From NCBI RefSeq assembly GCF_003148805.1, contig NZ_QGGX01000003.1:248001-312000 (forward strand): DNA of 64,000 nt, read 5' to 3'. Numbering within the stretch: the stretch's first letter is position 1; every line of letters starts with the position of its first letter. This stretch comes from Aminobacter sp. AP02 (GTDB lineage: Bacteria > Pseudomonadota > Alphaproteobacteria > Rhizobiales > Rhizobiaceae). Under the pieces are notes generated by a model. The model was not told where the DNA came from. It saw only the letters and a program-made list of their open reading frames with translations, and searched no databases. Below, in pieces: positions 1 to 8,937 of this stretch. The position numbers and the translations under genes were made by a program.

Positions 1-414
1 CTCGGCGCCGAGGTCGCGCAAGCACTCGATGGTCTCGCGGATCGACAGGCCGGTCGTGACGATGTCCTCGACGATGACGACGCGCGCGCCCTTTTCGATC
101 TCGAAGCGGCGCAACCGGAAAGTGCCCTGCTCGCGCTCGACCCAGATCGCCGGCACCTTCAGATGCCGCGACGTCTCATAGGCAGGGATAAGTCCGCCGA
201 TCGCCGGGCCAACGACATAGTCGATGTCGCCCTTGACCTCCGCGCGGATCTTTTCGGCAAGCGCCTTGCACAGTGTCTCGGTCTTGTCGGCATGCATGAA
301 CACGCGTGCCTTTTGCAGGAACACTGGGCTGCGCAGGCCTGAGGTCAGGATGAAATGCCCTTCCAGCACCGCACCAGCCGAACGGAAGATGTCCAGAACT
401 TCGCTCGTTTGCAT
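1..414 (-). CDS. pyrE: Orotate phosphoribosyltransferase (3' end cut by window edge)
   Basis: Transfers the ribose-phosphate of PRPP to orotate to form OMP, the fifth step of de novo pyrimidine synthesis, in the cytoplasm. The 138 visible codons start at ATG 414 and read [10 protein letters not shown], then a PRTase fold with [16 protein letters not shown] near residues 20-35 and the PRPP-binding loop [13 protein letters not shown] near residues 117-129. The reading frame runs off the left edge, so the C-terminal part is not seen. It lies 38 bp downstream of rsh on the same strand and is probably cotranscribed with it; rpoZ-rsh-pyrE is a familiar rhizobial order. The identification is firm; only the 3' end is missing. 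Confidence 0.95.
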   Translation of the reverse strand, partial: MQTSEVLDIFRSAGAVLEGHFILTSGLRSPVFLQKARVFMHADKTETLCKALAEKIRAEVKGDIDYVVGPAIGGLIPAYETSRHLKVPAIWVEREQGTFRLRRFEIEKGARVVIVEDIVTTGLSIRETIECLRDLGAE

Positions 415-452
415 GTCGTGTCGTCTTTCTTTTTCGCCCAGCTTGCCTGCCC

Positions 453-2684
453 TTAGCCGTTGACGCGGCGGGCATCGCTGACGCTGGAGTTGTCCTTGAG
501 CTGGGAGATCAGCCGGTTCAGGTGCTTCAGATCCCAGACTTCGAGATCGAGCAGCATTTCGGTGAAATCGGGCGCGGTGCGTATCATCGACAGCGTGTGG
601 ATGTTGGCGTCGTTGGCCGCGACCACCTGGGCGATGTCGGCAAGCGAGCCCGGCGCGTTGATCGCGGTCACCGAAAGCCGCGCCGGAAATCGCTCCTTCG
701 AGCCCTCGTCGAGATCCCAGCGCACGTCGATCCAGCGCTCCGGCTGGTCGTCGAAGGCCATCAGCGACGGCGACTGGATCGGATAGATGGTGATGCCCGA
801 GCCAGGCTGCATGATGCCGACGATACGGTCGCCCGGCACCGCTCCTTCGGGTGCGAAACGTACCGGCAGGTCGCCGCTGACACCGCGAATCGGCACGGCG
901 GGGCCCCAGCGCTTGCTTTCCTTGCGTGTCGGCGCGGCCGAACGGCCGGGAATCTGGAACAGCATGCCGGCGGCGTTGCGGATCTTCGACCAGCCTTCCT
1001 CGCGCGGCTTCGCCGTCTGCGTCACGCGCTCTTCCTTGTAGTCGGGGAAGACGGCGCGTACGACGTCGTTGGACGACAGCTCGCCACGGCCGACAGACGC
1101 AAGCACATCCTCGATGTCCTTGCGCGCGAGCCTGTGCAGTACCGGCTTCAGGCTGTCCTTGGAGAACTTCTTGCCGGCGCGCTCGAAGGCGCGTTCGAGA
1201 ATACGGCTGCCGAGCCCGGAATATTGCTTGCGGATGGCGTTCTTGGTTGCCCGCCGGATCGCCGAGCGCGCCTTTCCAGTGACAACGATCGATTCCCACG
1301 CTGCCGGCGGCACCTGCGCCTTGGAGCGGATGATCTCGACCTCGTCGCCGTTCTTGAGCTCGGTCATCAGCGGCATCACCCGGCCGTTGACCTTTGCGCC
1401 GACGCAGGTATCGCCGACATCGGTATGCACCGCATAGGCGAAGTCGATCGGCGTCGCACCCCTGGGCAGGGCGATCAGCATGCCCTTGGGGGTGAAGCAG
1501 AAGACCTGGTCCTGGAACAGCTCGAGCTTGGTGTTTTCGAGAAAATCCTCGGGATTGTCGCCGTCGGCGAGCTGCTCGATCGTACGCCTCAGCCAGGCAT
1601 AGGCGTTGGTTTCCTTGGAGATGGTGTGGCCGGCGCCGTTGATCTTTGCCAAGTTGTCCTTGTAGATCGAGTGCGCGGCCACGCCGTATTCGGCGACCTT
1701 GTTCATCTCGCGCGTGCGGATCTGCAGCTCGATGCGCTGGCGCGACGGGCCGACGATGGTGGTGTGGATCGAGCGGTAGTCGTTCTGCTTTGGCGTCGAG
1801 ATGTAGTCCTTGAAGCGCCCCGGCACCATCGACCAGGTGGTGTGGATGGCACCCAGCGCGCGGTAGCAATCGGCGACTGAGTCGACGACGACGCGAAAGC
1901 CGAAGATGTCCGACAGCTGCTCGAACGACAGCGCCTTGGTCTCCATCTTGCGGAATACCGACCACGGCTTCTTCTGCCGGCTCGTCACGTCCGCCTTGAT
2001 CGCATATTTCTCGAACTGCGCCGACAGCGCCTTTTCAATGTCGACGAGCACACCTTGGCTGCGCGCCGACATTTCGGCAAGGCGCTCGGTGACCGTACGA
2101 TAGGCCTCGGGATTGATGTAGCGGAAGGCGAGTTCTTCCAGCTCCTCGCGCATGCCCTGCATACCCATGCGGCCGGCCAGCGGCGCATAGATGTCCATCG
2201 TCTCCTCGGCGATGCGCAGCCGCTTGCCTTCGGGCACGTGGTGCAGCGTGCGCATGTTGTGCAGACGGTCGGCGAGCTTGACCAGAAGCACGCGCACGTC
2301 CTCGGAGATCGCCAGCAAAAGCTTGCGCAGGTTCTCCGCCTGCTCGGCCTTCTTGGAAACGAGGTCGAGCTTCTTGAGCTTGGTCAGGCCCTCGACCAGC
2401 TTGCCGATGTCAGGGCCGAACAGCTCGTCGATCTCGGCACGGGTCGCACTGGTGTCTTCGATGGTGTCGTGCAGCAGCGCGACCGCAATGGTCGCCTCGT
2501 CCAGATGCATGTCGGTGAGGATCGCCGCTACTTCGAGCGGGTGCGAAAAATACGGATCGCCCGAGGCGCGGCGCTGATGGCCATGCTTTTGCATGGCATA
2601 GACATAGGCCTTGTTGAGCAGCGCCTCGTTGACGTCAGGCTTGTAGCGCTGGACGCGCTCGACAAGCTCATACTGACGCATCAT
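453..2684 (-). CDS. rsh: Bifunctional (p)ppGpp synthetase/hydrolase (RelA/SpoT homolog)
   Basis: A 743-residue long-form RSH enzyme that makes and degrades the stringent-response alarmone (p)ppGpp. The N-terminal HD hydrolase domain is intact: H48 in FSHPLEVA and the HDTIEDT motif at 72-78. The synthetase domain carries [20 protein letters not shown] at about residues 289-308. A TGS domain follows ([21 protein letters not shown], about 400-420) and a C-terminal ACT domain ([19 protein letters not shown], about 665-685). Both catalytic halves appear functional, as expected of the single Rsh of Hyphomicrobiales. Translation starts at tandem ATG codons (2684 and 2681) preceded by AGGAAG. It follows rpoZ on the same strand after 293 bp and precedes pyrE. 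Confidence 0.96.
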   Translation of the reverse strand: MMRQYELVERVQRYKPDVNEALLNKAYVYAMQKHGHQRRASGDPYFSHPLEVAAILTDMHLDEATIAVALLHDTIEDTSATRAEIDELFGPDIGKLVEGLTKLKKLDLVSKKAEQAENLRKLLLAISEDVRVLLVKLADRLHNMRTLHHVPEGKRLRIAEETMDIYAPLAGRMGMQGMREELEELAFRYINPEAYRTVTERLAEMSARSQGVLVDIEKALSAQFEKYAIKADVTSRQKKPWSVFRKMETKALSFEQLSDIFGFRVVVDSVADCYRALGAIHTTWSMVPGRFKDYISTPKQNDYRSIHTTIVGPSRQRIELQIRTREMNKVAEYGVAAHSIYKDNLAKINGAGHTISKETNAYAWLRRTIEQLADGDNPEDFLENTKLELFQDQVFCFTPKGMLIALPRGATPIDFAYAVHTDVGDTCVGAKVNGRVMPLMTELKNGDEVEIIRSKAQVPPAAWESIVVTGKARSAIRRATKNAIRKQYSGLGSRILERAFERAGKKFSKDSLKPVLHRLARKDIEDVLASVGRGELSSNDVVRAVFPDYKEERVTQTAKPREEGWSKIRNAAGMLFQIPGRSAAPTRKESKRWGPAVPIRGVSGDLPVRFAPEGAVPGDRIVGIMQPGSGITIYPIQSPSLMAFDDQPERWIDVRWDLDEGSKERFPARLSVTAINAPGSLADIAQVVAANDANIHTLSMIRTAPDFTEMLLDLEVWDLKHLNRLISQLKDNSSVSDARRVNG

Positions 2685-2977
2685 GGGCGGCTTCCTGGAA
2701 CTCGAAATGAATCATGCGCCGCAAGGGCTTGCGACGCATGTCATAGATAACCACTGATGTTGCGGCGCGGAAGTGGCGATGACGTGAGTTTCACGCCGCG
2801 CGGGACCTTTTTGGTTACTTTGCAGCCGCCGCCCGGAGTTTGTTCGGTAACTCGCCCTGCCGAGGGAGATGGTTTGGTTTTCGAGAACCGGAGCGGAACG
2901 GACTTGGGGGTCCGTGAGCACCGGAAGCGCAGAAAACCGAAGCAGATGCCCGGCAGGGTAGAGTTAGCGTCAAACTC

Positions 2978-3373
2978 TTAGTAGTCGTCGCTCTTTTCGG
3001 GCGCGACCAGGCTCTCGATGCCGGCGAGCAGGTCTTCTTCCGACATGCGGTCAAAGTTGATGTTTTCTTCGGCTTCGTCGCTGTCGATCGCAGCAGCGGT
3101 GGTCTGGTCCGCGGGCTCGGGCGCCTCGGGCTCCGGCTCGTCGACTTCGACGTGCTTCTGCAGCGAATGGATCAGGTCTTCCTTGAGATCGTCCGGCGAC
3201 AGCATTTCGTCGGCGATTTCGCGCAGTGCCACGACCGGGTTCTTGTCGTTGTCGCGCGGCAGCGTGATCTGGGCGCCCTGCGAGATCTGGCGGGCGCGAT
3301 GGCCGGCGAGGAGCACCAGCTCAAAGCGGTTGTCGACCTTGTCAATGCAGTCTTCAACGGTTACGCGGGCCAT
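2978..3373 (-). CDS. rpoZ: DNA-directed RNA polymerase omega subunit
   Basis: A 131-residue omega subunit that assists assembly of RNA polymerase and, in proteobacteria, contributes to a ppGpp-binding site. The start [20 protein letters not shown] and the segment [17 protein letters not shown] (about 20-37) are typical of the family, and [13 protein letters not shown] lies near residue 71. The C-terminal half is very acidic, as in rhizobial omega proteins, ending in DDY. An AAGGGG ribosome binding site lies before ATG 3373. It is immediately upstream of rsh, so the polymerase subunit and the alarmone enzyme sit side by side. Confidence 0.95.
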   Translation of the reverse strand: MARVTVEDCIDKVDNRFELVLLAGHRARQISQGAQITLPRDNDKNPVVALREIADEMLSPDDLKEDLIHSLQKHVEVDEPEPEAPEPADQTTAAAIDSDEAEENINFDRMSEEDLLAGIESLVAPEKSDDY

Positions 3374-3653
3374 GAAGTGCCCCTTTCATGCATGGATTTG
3401 ACGGAAAGCTGGCGCGTGCCTTAACCTGAAAGGGCGCGCAATTCAAGCATGAAGCCTCGTCGGGGCGAAACCAACAGAATTCCCGGCCGGTATCCACTCA
3501 CTATTTATTTTAGTGCTCGACAACCTTCCCCCTCTTGGAATGACTCGCGCCCGGCGATATTTCCCGAATAGGGGCAAGGCATTGATTTGGGGGAGAACGG
3601 ACGCTCGATTCAGCGTATTTGGCCACAGCCTATTTCAACAAGGATATTTTCCT

Positions 3654-4235
3654 ATGTTTGATCCTCGCGAGAAAATCGCTCTTTTTATCGACGGAGCCAA
3701 CCTCTACGCCACGTCGCGCTCTCTCGGGTTCGACATCGACTATCGCAAACTGCTGGCCAGCTTCCAGAAGCGAGGCTACCTGCTGCGGGCCTATTACTAC
3801 ACGGCATTGGTCGAGGATCAGGAGTACTCCTCGATCCGCCCGCTGATCGACTGGCTTGACTATAACGGCTTCAAGGTCGTCACCAAGCCGGCCAAGGAGT
3901 TCACCGACGCCACCGGCCGGCGCAAGATCAAGGGCAACATGGACATCGAGCTGACTGTCGATGCCCTGGAGCTCGCCGATGTCGTCGATCACTATGTCAT
4001 CTTTTCCGGCGACGGTGACTTCCGCACCCTGGTCGAAGCGCTGCAGCGCCGTGGCCGCAAGGTCTCGGTGATTTCCACAATGGCTTCGCAGCCGCCGATG
4101 ATCTCGGACGATCTGCGCCGTCAGGCCGATCACTTCATCGACCTGATGACCCTGAAGGCTGAGATCGGCCGCGAACCCTCCGAACGTCCGGCCCGCAAGC
4201 CCGACCCGACCGAACCCGCGCCCGACGACATTTGA
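3654..4235 (+). CDS. NYN domain protein (LabA/DUF88 family, PIN-like nuclease fold)
   Basis: A 193-residue protein of the LabA/DUF88 group of NYN domains, a PIN-like fold generally associated with metal-dependent RNA cleavage. Visible acidic motifs are FIDGAN (residues 11-16) and FSGDGDF (about 117-123), the expected active-site aspartates, with ALQRRGRKVSVIST after them. The C-terminal 30 residues are proline- and acid-rich and probably disordered. I chose ATG 3654, giving MFDPREKIALFIDG, because the upstream in-frame extension back to 3513 is not protein-like. The stop codon overlaps the ATG of the next gene (TGATG), implying translational coupling to a uracil-DNA glycosylase. The RNA substrate, if any, is unknown. 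Confidence 0.85.
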   Translation: MFDPREKIALFIDGANLYATSRSLGFDIDYRKLLASFQKRGYLLRAYYYTALVEDQEYSSIRPLIDWLDYNGFKVVTKPAKEFTDATGRRKIKGNMDIELTVDALELADVVDHYVIFSGDGDFRTLVEALQRRGRKVSVISTMASQPPMISDDLRRQADHFIDLMTLKAEIGREPSERPARKPDPTEPAPDDI

Positions 4236-4900
4236 TGCACAGTCCCCTGCCCGCCCTGCCGGTCGATCCCGACCGGAATTGCCCGCTCTGCCCGCGCCTG
4301 CATGATTTCATCGCCAGTTGGCGCGAGCGCGAGCCAAGCTGGTACAACGCTCCCGTGCGTTCCTTCCTGCCGCCGGAGGGGGAAGAGGCCGTGCGTTTCC
4401 TGATCGTCGGGCTGGCACCCGGCGTGCGTGGGGCAAACCGAACAGGACGCCCCTTCACCGGCGACTATGCCGGCGAGCTTCTCTATTCCACGCTCAAGCG
4501 CTTCGGCATGGCGCGCGGCGAGTTCGAGGCGCGGCCCGACGACAGCCTTGAACTGATCGGCACGGCAATCACCAACGCCGTGCGCTGCGTGCCGCCGGAC
4601 AACAAGCCGGTGGGTGCCGAGATCAACACCTGCCGCACCTTCCTGGTGCCGACCATCGCGCGTTTTCCCAATCTGAAGGCCATCCTGACGCTGGGCTCGA
4701 TCGGCCATCAGTCGACGGTGCGTGCGCTCGGTGCACGTGTGGCGGCGGTGCCGTTCAAGCATGGCGCGCGTTGCGACGTCGGTGGAATAGCGGTGTTTTC
4801 GAGCTATCACTGCTCGCGCTACAACACCAATACCGGCGTCCTGACGGAAGAGATGTTCGTCAACGTTTTCCGTGACGTAGCCGAATTCCTGCGGAAGTAG
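4235..4900 (+). CDS. Uracil-DNA glycosylase, family 5 (UdgB type)
   Basis: A 221-residue enzyme expected to remove uracil and some other deaminated bases from DNA. The family signature GLAPGVRGANRTGRPFTGD spans residues 59-77, and the second active-site segment YHCSRYNTNTG lies at about 191-201. Four cysteines suited to a [4Fe-4S] cluster are present: C16 and C19 (CPLC), C118 (AVRCVPP) and C133 (NTCRTF). The ATG at 4235 overlaps the stop of the preceding NYN gene; a TTG one codon earlier is less likely. A decayed copy of the 3' end of this gene appears some 300 bp downstream. A second, family 4-like glycosylase is encoded at 37.9 kb. Confidence 0.9.
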   Translation: MHSPLPALPVDPDRNCPLCPRLHDFIASWREREPSWYNAPVRSFLPPEGEEAVRFLIVGLAPGVRGANRTGRPFTGDYAGELLYSTLKRFGMARGEFEARPDDSLELIGTAITNAVRCVPPDNKPVGAEINTCRTFLVPTIARFPNLKAILTLGSIGHQSTVRALGARVAAVPFKHGARCDVGGIAVFSSYHCSRYNTNTGVLTEEMFVNVFRDVAEFLRK

Positions 4901-5642
4901 CCGAGCAACCGAGCTTCCGGTCCCGCACAAACCCCGGCGCGGCGCGCCAGCGCCCGCCGGCATTCGGCCCGCGATGGGCCGGGCGGTTTCACCGATAAAG
5001 GTCTTGCCGGGAAAGAAGCCGCCCCGGGGTAGGTTGCGGCGACGTGGTTAGCCGATCGTCTACAGAATACAGCCCTGATTTCAGCCCCAGCCAGCTCCCA
5101 AAGGGCCTGATGGCGGCGGCCGCCACGACGTCAGCGGCATCGCGGTGTTTTCGAACTGCCTGTGCCTGCGCTCCAGCACCAATTACGGTGCGTTCGTGGA
5201 CGTGTCTGGCAGACCCCTTCAAACAAGCTGACAACCTTATGAAGTATTAATCAGGAATAATATTCTTCCATCGAATTACACTATCAGCTTACCTTCAATC
5301 AGCCTTGATTCATCCTGCCAACTGCCGGGAAATCGACGCAAGATTGACAAAATTCAATCTTCTCGATATTAGCACCTCCGTGAGTCAATTCGAACACATC
5401 GGGCTACCGAAGCCCATCGATTGTCAGCGAGCTGCAATCGGACACCAGATTCAGTCGCCGAAGCCCGCAACGCGCAAGCCGCCTTGCAAGTGCTGACAGG
5501 CCTGAACACTCACAGCTAAGCTGCCTTTCGACCTTTTGCGCCTTCCATTTCCGGCCTCGAACGAACGGCTTCAGCGCCCACCCGTCGCGTGGCATCCCGC
5601 TCGTTTTTGCTGCGCCCTTGAAGAACACGAGGGACAATCCTG
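4901..5642 (+). other. Intergenic region of 742 bp upstream of the BCCT transporter
   Basis: No intact gene is convincing here. The first part holds a degraded repeat of the glycosylase 3' end (about 5100-5231). After it, roughly 5231-5380 is clearly AT-rich compared with the surroundings and includes the palindrome GAATAATATTC at 5255-5265. A hairpin with arms CGATTG and CAATCG, continued by CAGC/GCTG, lies at 5418-5440. These could belong to the promoter or control region of the osmolyte transporter that starts at 5643, but I cannot assign a regulator. Confidence 0.5.
5100..5231 (+). pseudogene. Degenerate remnant of a family 5 uracil-DNA glycosylase 3' end
   Basis: In the frame ending at TGA 5229-5231 the DNA encodes HDVSGIAVFSN followed by CLCLRSSTNYG. 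This matches CDVGGIAVFSS and YHCSRYNTNTG in the intact glycosylase at about 4771-4836. At DNA level an uninterrupted GCGGTGTTTTCGA is shared, with CGACGTC a few bases upstream in both. The key H-C-S-R-Y-N residues are altered and the reading frame is not open upstream, so it is a relic, not a gene. It probably came from a partial tandem duplication or from a lost paralog. Confidence 0.55.
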
Positions 5643-7379
5643 ATGACGACAACGACATTGCAGCCAGATTTGGCCGATATGGCCATTCCCGCTCCCGAAG
5701 GAGCAACCCAGATCATTGAGACCGACTATGAAATCGGTCAGGACAATATCCAGTACCGCCGACGCTTCGTCTTCGAGCTCGACATCCACAACATCGTCTT
5801 TTCCGTCGCGGCATTGAGCGTCGTCGCCTTCACCTTGCTGACGCTGATGTTCCAGACCTCGCTCGCTCCTTTCTTTGCCGACCTGCGCAGCTTCCTGACC
5901 GACAACCTCGACTGGTTCTTCCTCTCGGCCGGCAACGTCTTCGTCCTGCTGTGCCTGGCGCTGATCGTACTGCCCGTCGGCCGAATCCGCCTCGGCGGTC
6001 CCGAGGCTGTGGCAGAGTATGGTTATGTCGGCTGGTTCGCGATGCTGTTCGCCGCCGGCATGGGCATCGGCCTCATGTTTTATGGCGTCTCCGAGCCGAT
6101 GTCGCATTTCACCGCCGCCCTCGACGGGCCTGTGGTTGAAAACGGCATCCGCACCGACTGGGCGCCGCTGGGCGGCGCCGTCGGCGACGCGGCGGAGGCG
6201 CGTCGGCTTGCCATGGCCGCCACCATCTTCCACTGGGGCCTGCACCCGTGGGCGATCTATGCCATCGTCGCTTTGTCGCTGGCACTGTTTTCTTACAACA
6301 AAGGGCTGCCGCTCACCTTGCGTTCGGTGTTCTACCCCATCTTCGGCGAGCGCGTCTGGGGCTGGCCGGGCCACGTAATCGACATCCTGGCGGTCTTCGC
6401 CACCCTTTTCGGCCTGTCGACGTCGCTGGGCATCGGCGCGCAACAGGCCAGCGCCGGCCTCGAATTCCTGTTCGGCTGGACCTCCACCAGCGGCACCATG
6501 GTCATCCTGATTCTGGTGATCACGGCCATCGCCACGGCATCCGTCGTTGCCGGCATGGACAAGGGCGTGAAGCGGCTGTCGGAAATCAACATGCTGCTTG
6601 CCATCACCCTGCTTGGCTTCATCGTCGCCGTTGGCCCAACGACCCAGATCGTCACCGGGTTCTTCCGCAACCTGGGCGCCTATGCCGAGTACCTGCCTGC
6701 GCTTTCGAACCCCTTCGGCCGCAGCGACGACAACTTCCGCCATGGCTGGACGGCCTTCTATTGGGCCTGGTGGATCAGCTGGTCGCCCTTCGTCGGCATG
6801 TTCATCGCGCGCGTCAGCCGCGGCAGAACCGTCCGCGAGCTGCTCATAGCCGTGCTTCTGGTGCCGTCGCTGGTCTCGGTGCTGTGGATGACGGCTCTTG
6901 GCGGCACGGCGATCGGCCAGCTGCTCGACGGCTTCACCGCGGCACGCGACGCATCGCTTGAGCTGCAGCTGTTCCAGATGCTGTCACAGCTGCCGCTGAC
7001 CAGCATAACCTCATTCATCGGCATCATCCTGGTCATCGTGTTCTTTGTCACCTCGTCGGATTCTGGCTCGCTGGTCATCGACACGATCTCGGCCGGCGGC
7101 AAAGTCAACGCGCCGGTGCCGCAGCGTGTCTTCTGGGCGACGTTAGAGGGCCTTGTCGCCATCGCGCTGCTTCTGGGCGGCGGCCTCGCCGCGCTTCAGG
7201 CGATGGCCGTTTCGACAGGGTTTCCTTTCGCCATCGTCCTTTTGGGCGCGAGCTTCTCTCTCATCAAAGGCCTGATCGACGAGCCCAGGCCCGAACCACA
7301 GGCGCCGTCGAGATCGTTCGCTGCGGCGCGAGGCCTGATGTTGCCCCCGGATCACGCAAAAAAGCCCGGTGGTGCGTGA
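5643..7379 (+). CDS. BCCT family transporter (betaine/carnitine/choline type)
   Basis: A 578-residue inner-membrane secondary transporter of the BCCT family, which imports quaternary ammonium compounds such as glycine betaine or choline. About twelve hydrophobic segments are visible. The glycine-rich stretch GMGIGLMFYGVSEP (about 139-152) is of the sodium-coupled BetP type, and the family signature GWTAFYWAWWISWSPFVGMF lies at about 367-386. The start at ATG 5643 is preceded by GAGGGA. The long AT-rich leader suggests separate regulation, plausibly by osmolarity or substrate. The exact substrate cannot be told from sequence; no choline oxidation genes (betBA) are nearby. Confidence 0.93.
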   Translation: MTTTTLQPDLADMAIPAPEGATQIIETDYEIGQDNIQYRRRFVFELDIHNIVFSVAALSVVAFTLLTLMFQTSLAPFFADLRSFLTDNLDWFFLSAGNVFVLLCLALIVLPVGRIRLGGPEAVAEYGYVGWFAMLFAAGMGIGLMFYGVSEPMSHFTAALDGPVVENGIRTDWAPLGGAVGDAAEARRLAMAATIFHWGLHPWAIYAIVALSLALFSYNKGLPLTLRSVFYPIFGERVWGWPGHVIDILAVFATLFGLSTSLGIGAQQASAGLEFLFGWTSTSGTMVILILVITAIATASVVAGMDKGVKRLSEINMLLAITLLGFIVAVGPTTQIVTGFFRNLGAYAEYLPALSNPFGRSDDNFRHGWTAFYWAWWISWSPFVGMFIARVSRGRTVRELLIAVLLVPSLVSVLWMTALGGTAIGQLLDGFTAARDASLELQLFQMLSQLPLTSITSFIGIILVIVFFVTSSDSGSLVIDTISAGGKVNAPVPQRVFWATLEGLVAIALLLGGGLAALQAMAVSTGFPFAIVLLGASFSLIKGLIDEPRPEPQAPSRSFAAARGLMLPPDHAKKPGGA

Positions 7380-8313
7380 GGCGACAACCGGGGCAAGGGA
7401 GCTTTGGCAAACGGAACGGCTGGCTATAGCGCCAGCTGAACAGTTGGCCGGGACACGGGGCGAAAGGCACGCGGATCTAGCGCGTGCAGACAACCACCTG
7501 CTCCCTCAGGCAGCGGATTTGGTGAGACTCAAGCTCAGCCGCTTGCCCGGTATGAAGCGCCTGCTGCCTTCGTGAACCCCGTGCCGCAATAGTTCCAATG
7601 CAGCGCTCAATTGCTGCCCGGCACCTGCTGGGAAATCTATCCACGCTTGCTCTTCGTTCGGCCACGTTTGGAACAGCCGCGCCAACGCTGCTGCCCACTG
7701 GGGCACAGCTCGGCACCCAGGCGCAACAAAAGGAATCATGGAGCGACGTTGAATGGCCATGACGGTGCACGACCATATTGCTGTCATCAGCCGTCGGCTG
7801 GGGCGTGGATAGGCGCGCGCGTTTGTCCACGCCCAAAAAACCTGTCGTATGATTCCTCGAGTTTCTCCCACGGGAACGCCGGTCGCGACGGTGATCTGTG
7901 GGGAGGAACCGGCGCCTCCGATCATGGGCTAACGTGGCTCGTGGTCCGGGGAGGTTCCGTCCAAGGGTTCCCCTCCGGGTATTACGGCCCGGGTGCGCTG
8001 GACGATGCGCTAGTGGGGCAAGGGCGAAAATGCCCATGCTTGCAGAAGCGGAACGGACGGGAACAAAAATCGCCGGCGGAGCGCGAGGTTCGCGCCATTA
8101 CTTACTATCGGAAGGCACGGCCTCGCGCCCGCTTCCCGAACTCCCATCGAGGGAGTGTTCTTTGACAATAGCCAGGCGCGAGAGCGAGCGTGGCGATGAA
8201 TAAGGTTGGCTTCTGCTCTCCCTCATCCTGAGCCTGTCGAAGGCCTCATCCTGAGCCTGTCGAAGGATGGGAAGACGGTCTCGGCAGAGGACTCGGCGCA
8301 ACGCTAAAGAGTT
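7380..8313. other. Long intergenic region (934 bp) without a convincing gene
   Basis: This lies between the convergent BCCT transporter and smpB genes. Open frames exist on both strands (for example 7506-7925 on the minus strand, 139 codons) but show no motif I recognise, lack good start signals and overlap each other, so I do not call them. Visible structure: an inverted repeat GGGCGTGGA/TCCACGCCC at 7801-7834 followed by six A; and a perfect 23-bp tandem duplication at 8221-8266. I looked for a tmRNA because smpB is adjacent, but found no tag-peptide coding sequence. It may be a decayed insertion. Confidence 0.5.
8221..8266. repeat. Two perfect tandem copies of a 23-bp dispersed repeat
   Basis: Both units (8221-8243 and 8244-8266) contain CATCCTGAGCCTGTCGAAGG. 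From memory, the reverse complement CCTTCGACAGGCTCAGG is a very common intergenic motif in many proteobacterial genomes. It sits about 50 bp beyond the 3' end of smpB. Confidence 0.85.
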
Positions 8314-8793
8314 CTACCCCCGCTCCTTGAGCAGTCGTCCCTTTTCGCGGTTCCAGTCGCGCTGCTTTTCGCTTTCGCGCTTGTCGTGCAGTTTCTTGCC
8401 GCGGGCAATCGCGAGAAGCATCTTGGCCATGCCGCGATCATTGAAATAGATCTTGAGCGGGATCAGCGTCATGCCCTCGCGCTCGATGTTCTGGGCGAGC
8501 TTGGCCATCTCGCGCTTGCTGACCAGCAGCTTGCGGCGACGGCGCGTCTCATGGTTGAAGCGGTTGGCCTGCAGATATTCCGGTACATAGGAGTTGATCA
8601 GCCAGAGTTCGCCGCCCTCGAAGGAGGCGTAGGAATCCTGGATATTGGCCTGGCCGAGCCGCAGCGCCTTGACCTCGGTGCCGCTCAGCACCAGGCCGGC
8701 CTCGAGCGTGTCGAGAACCTCATAGTTGTAGCGCGCCTTGCGGTTTTCCGCGGCGATCTTGTTGTTGGGGTCGGACTTCTTGCCCTGGCTCAT
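8314..8793 (-). CDS. smpB: SsrA-binding protein SmpB
   Basis: A 159-residue partner of tmRNA in trans-translation, which rescues stalled ribosomes. The OB-fold motifs are typical: [13 protein letters not shown] (about 33-45), SYVPEY (about 68-73), and a C-terminal basic tail with [20 protein letters not shown] that enters the mRNA channel. The start is [20 protein letters not shown] at ATG 8793, with only a weak ribosome binding site. It lies downstream of dapA on the same strand with 144 bp between them, a widespread alphaproteobacterial neighbourhood. The tmRNA gene itself is not in this window. Confidence 0.96.
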   Translation of the reverse strand: MSQGKKSDPNNKIAAENRKARYNYEVLDTLEAGLVLSGTEVKALRLGQANIQDSYASFEGGELWLINSYVPEYLQANRFNHETRRRRKLLVSKREMAKLAQNIEREGMTLIPLKIYFNDRGMAKMLLAIARGKKLHDKRESEKQRDWNREKGRLLKERG

Positions 8794-8851
8794 GATCTTG
8801 GGGCCCGTTCTGCAACTCGCTTGAGCGAGTCATATGTTGGTGTTTCCGAGA

Positions 8852-8877
8852 GCCGCGACGCAGCGCTGCGTCGCGGC
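8852..8877. repeat. 26-bp perfect palindrome between dapA and smpB
   Basis: The sequence GCCGCGACGCAGC is followed directly by its exact reverse complement GCTGCGTCGCGGC, with no loop bases. No T-run follows on either strand, so it is not a classic intrinsic terminator. It could end the dapA transcript, bind a protein, or be a copy of a dispersed palindromic element. Confidence 0.7.
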
Positions 8878-8937
8878 AGCGCGAAGACGCCTTCAGATGA
8901 CCGCGAAAGCGGATGTTCCGAAAGGACTTCGCGCAGC

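Noticed and set aside
176-475. Open frame opposite the pyrE start
   Set aside because: Same strand as pyrE in another frame; composition and lack of motifs mark it as a shadow of pyrE, whose own frame is clear.
522-1880. Long plus-strand open frame antisense to rsh
   Set aside because: It mirrors the codon pattern of the strongly supported rsh gene in high-GC DNA; no domain or start signal.
5571-6743. 390-codon minus-strand frame across the BCCT gene
   Set aside because: Low-complexity charged sequence typical of an antisense shadow; the transporter reads perfectly on the other strand.
7477-8037. Minus-strand frames in the gap before smpB as genes
   Set aside because: Two overlapping frames compete, neither has a good ribosome site or recognisable motif. 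Kept as an unexplained region.
7380-8313. tmRNA gene adjacent to smpB
   Set aside because: No alanine-rich tag coding sequence or tRNA-like ends were found in the gap.
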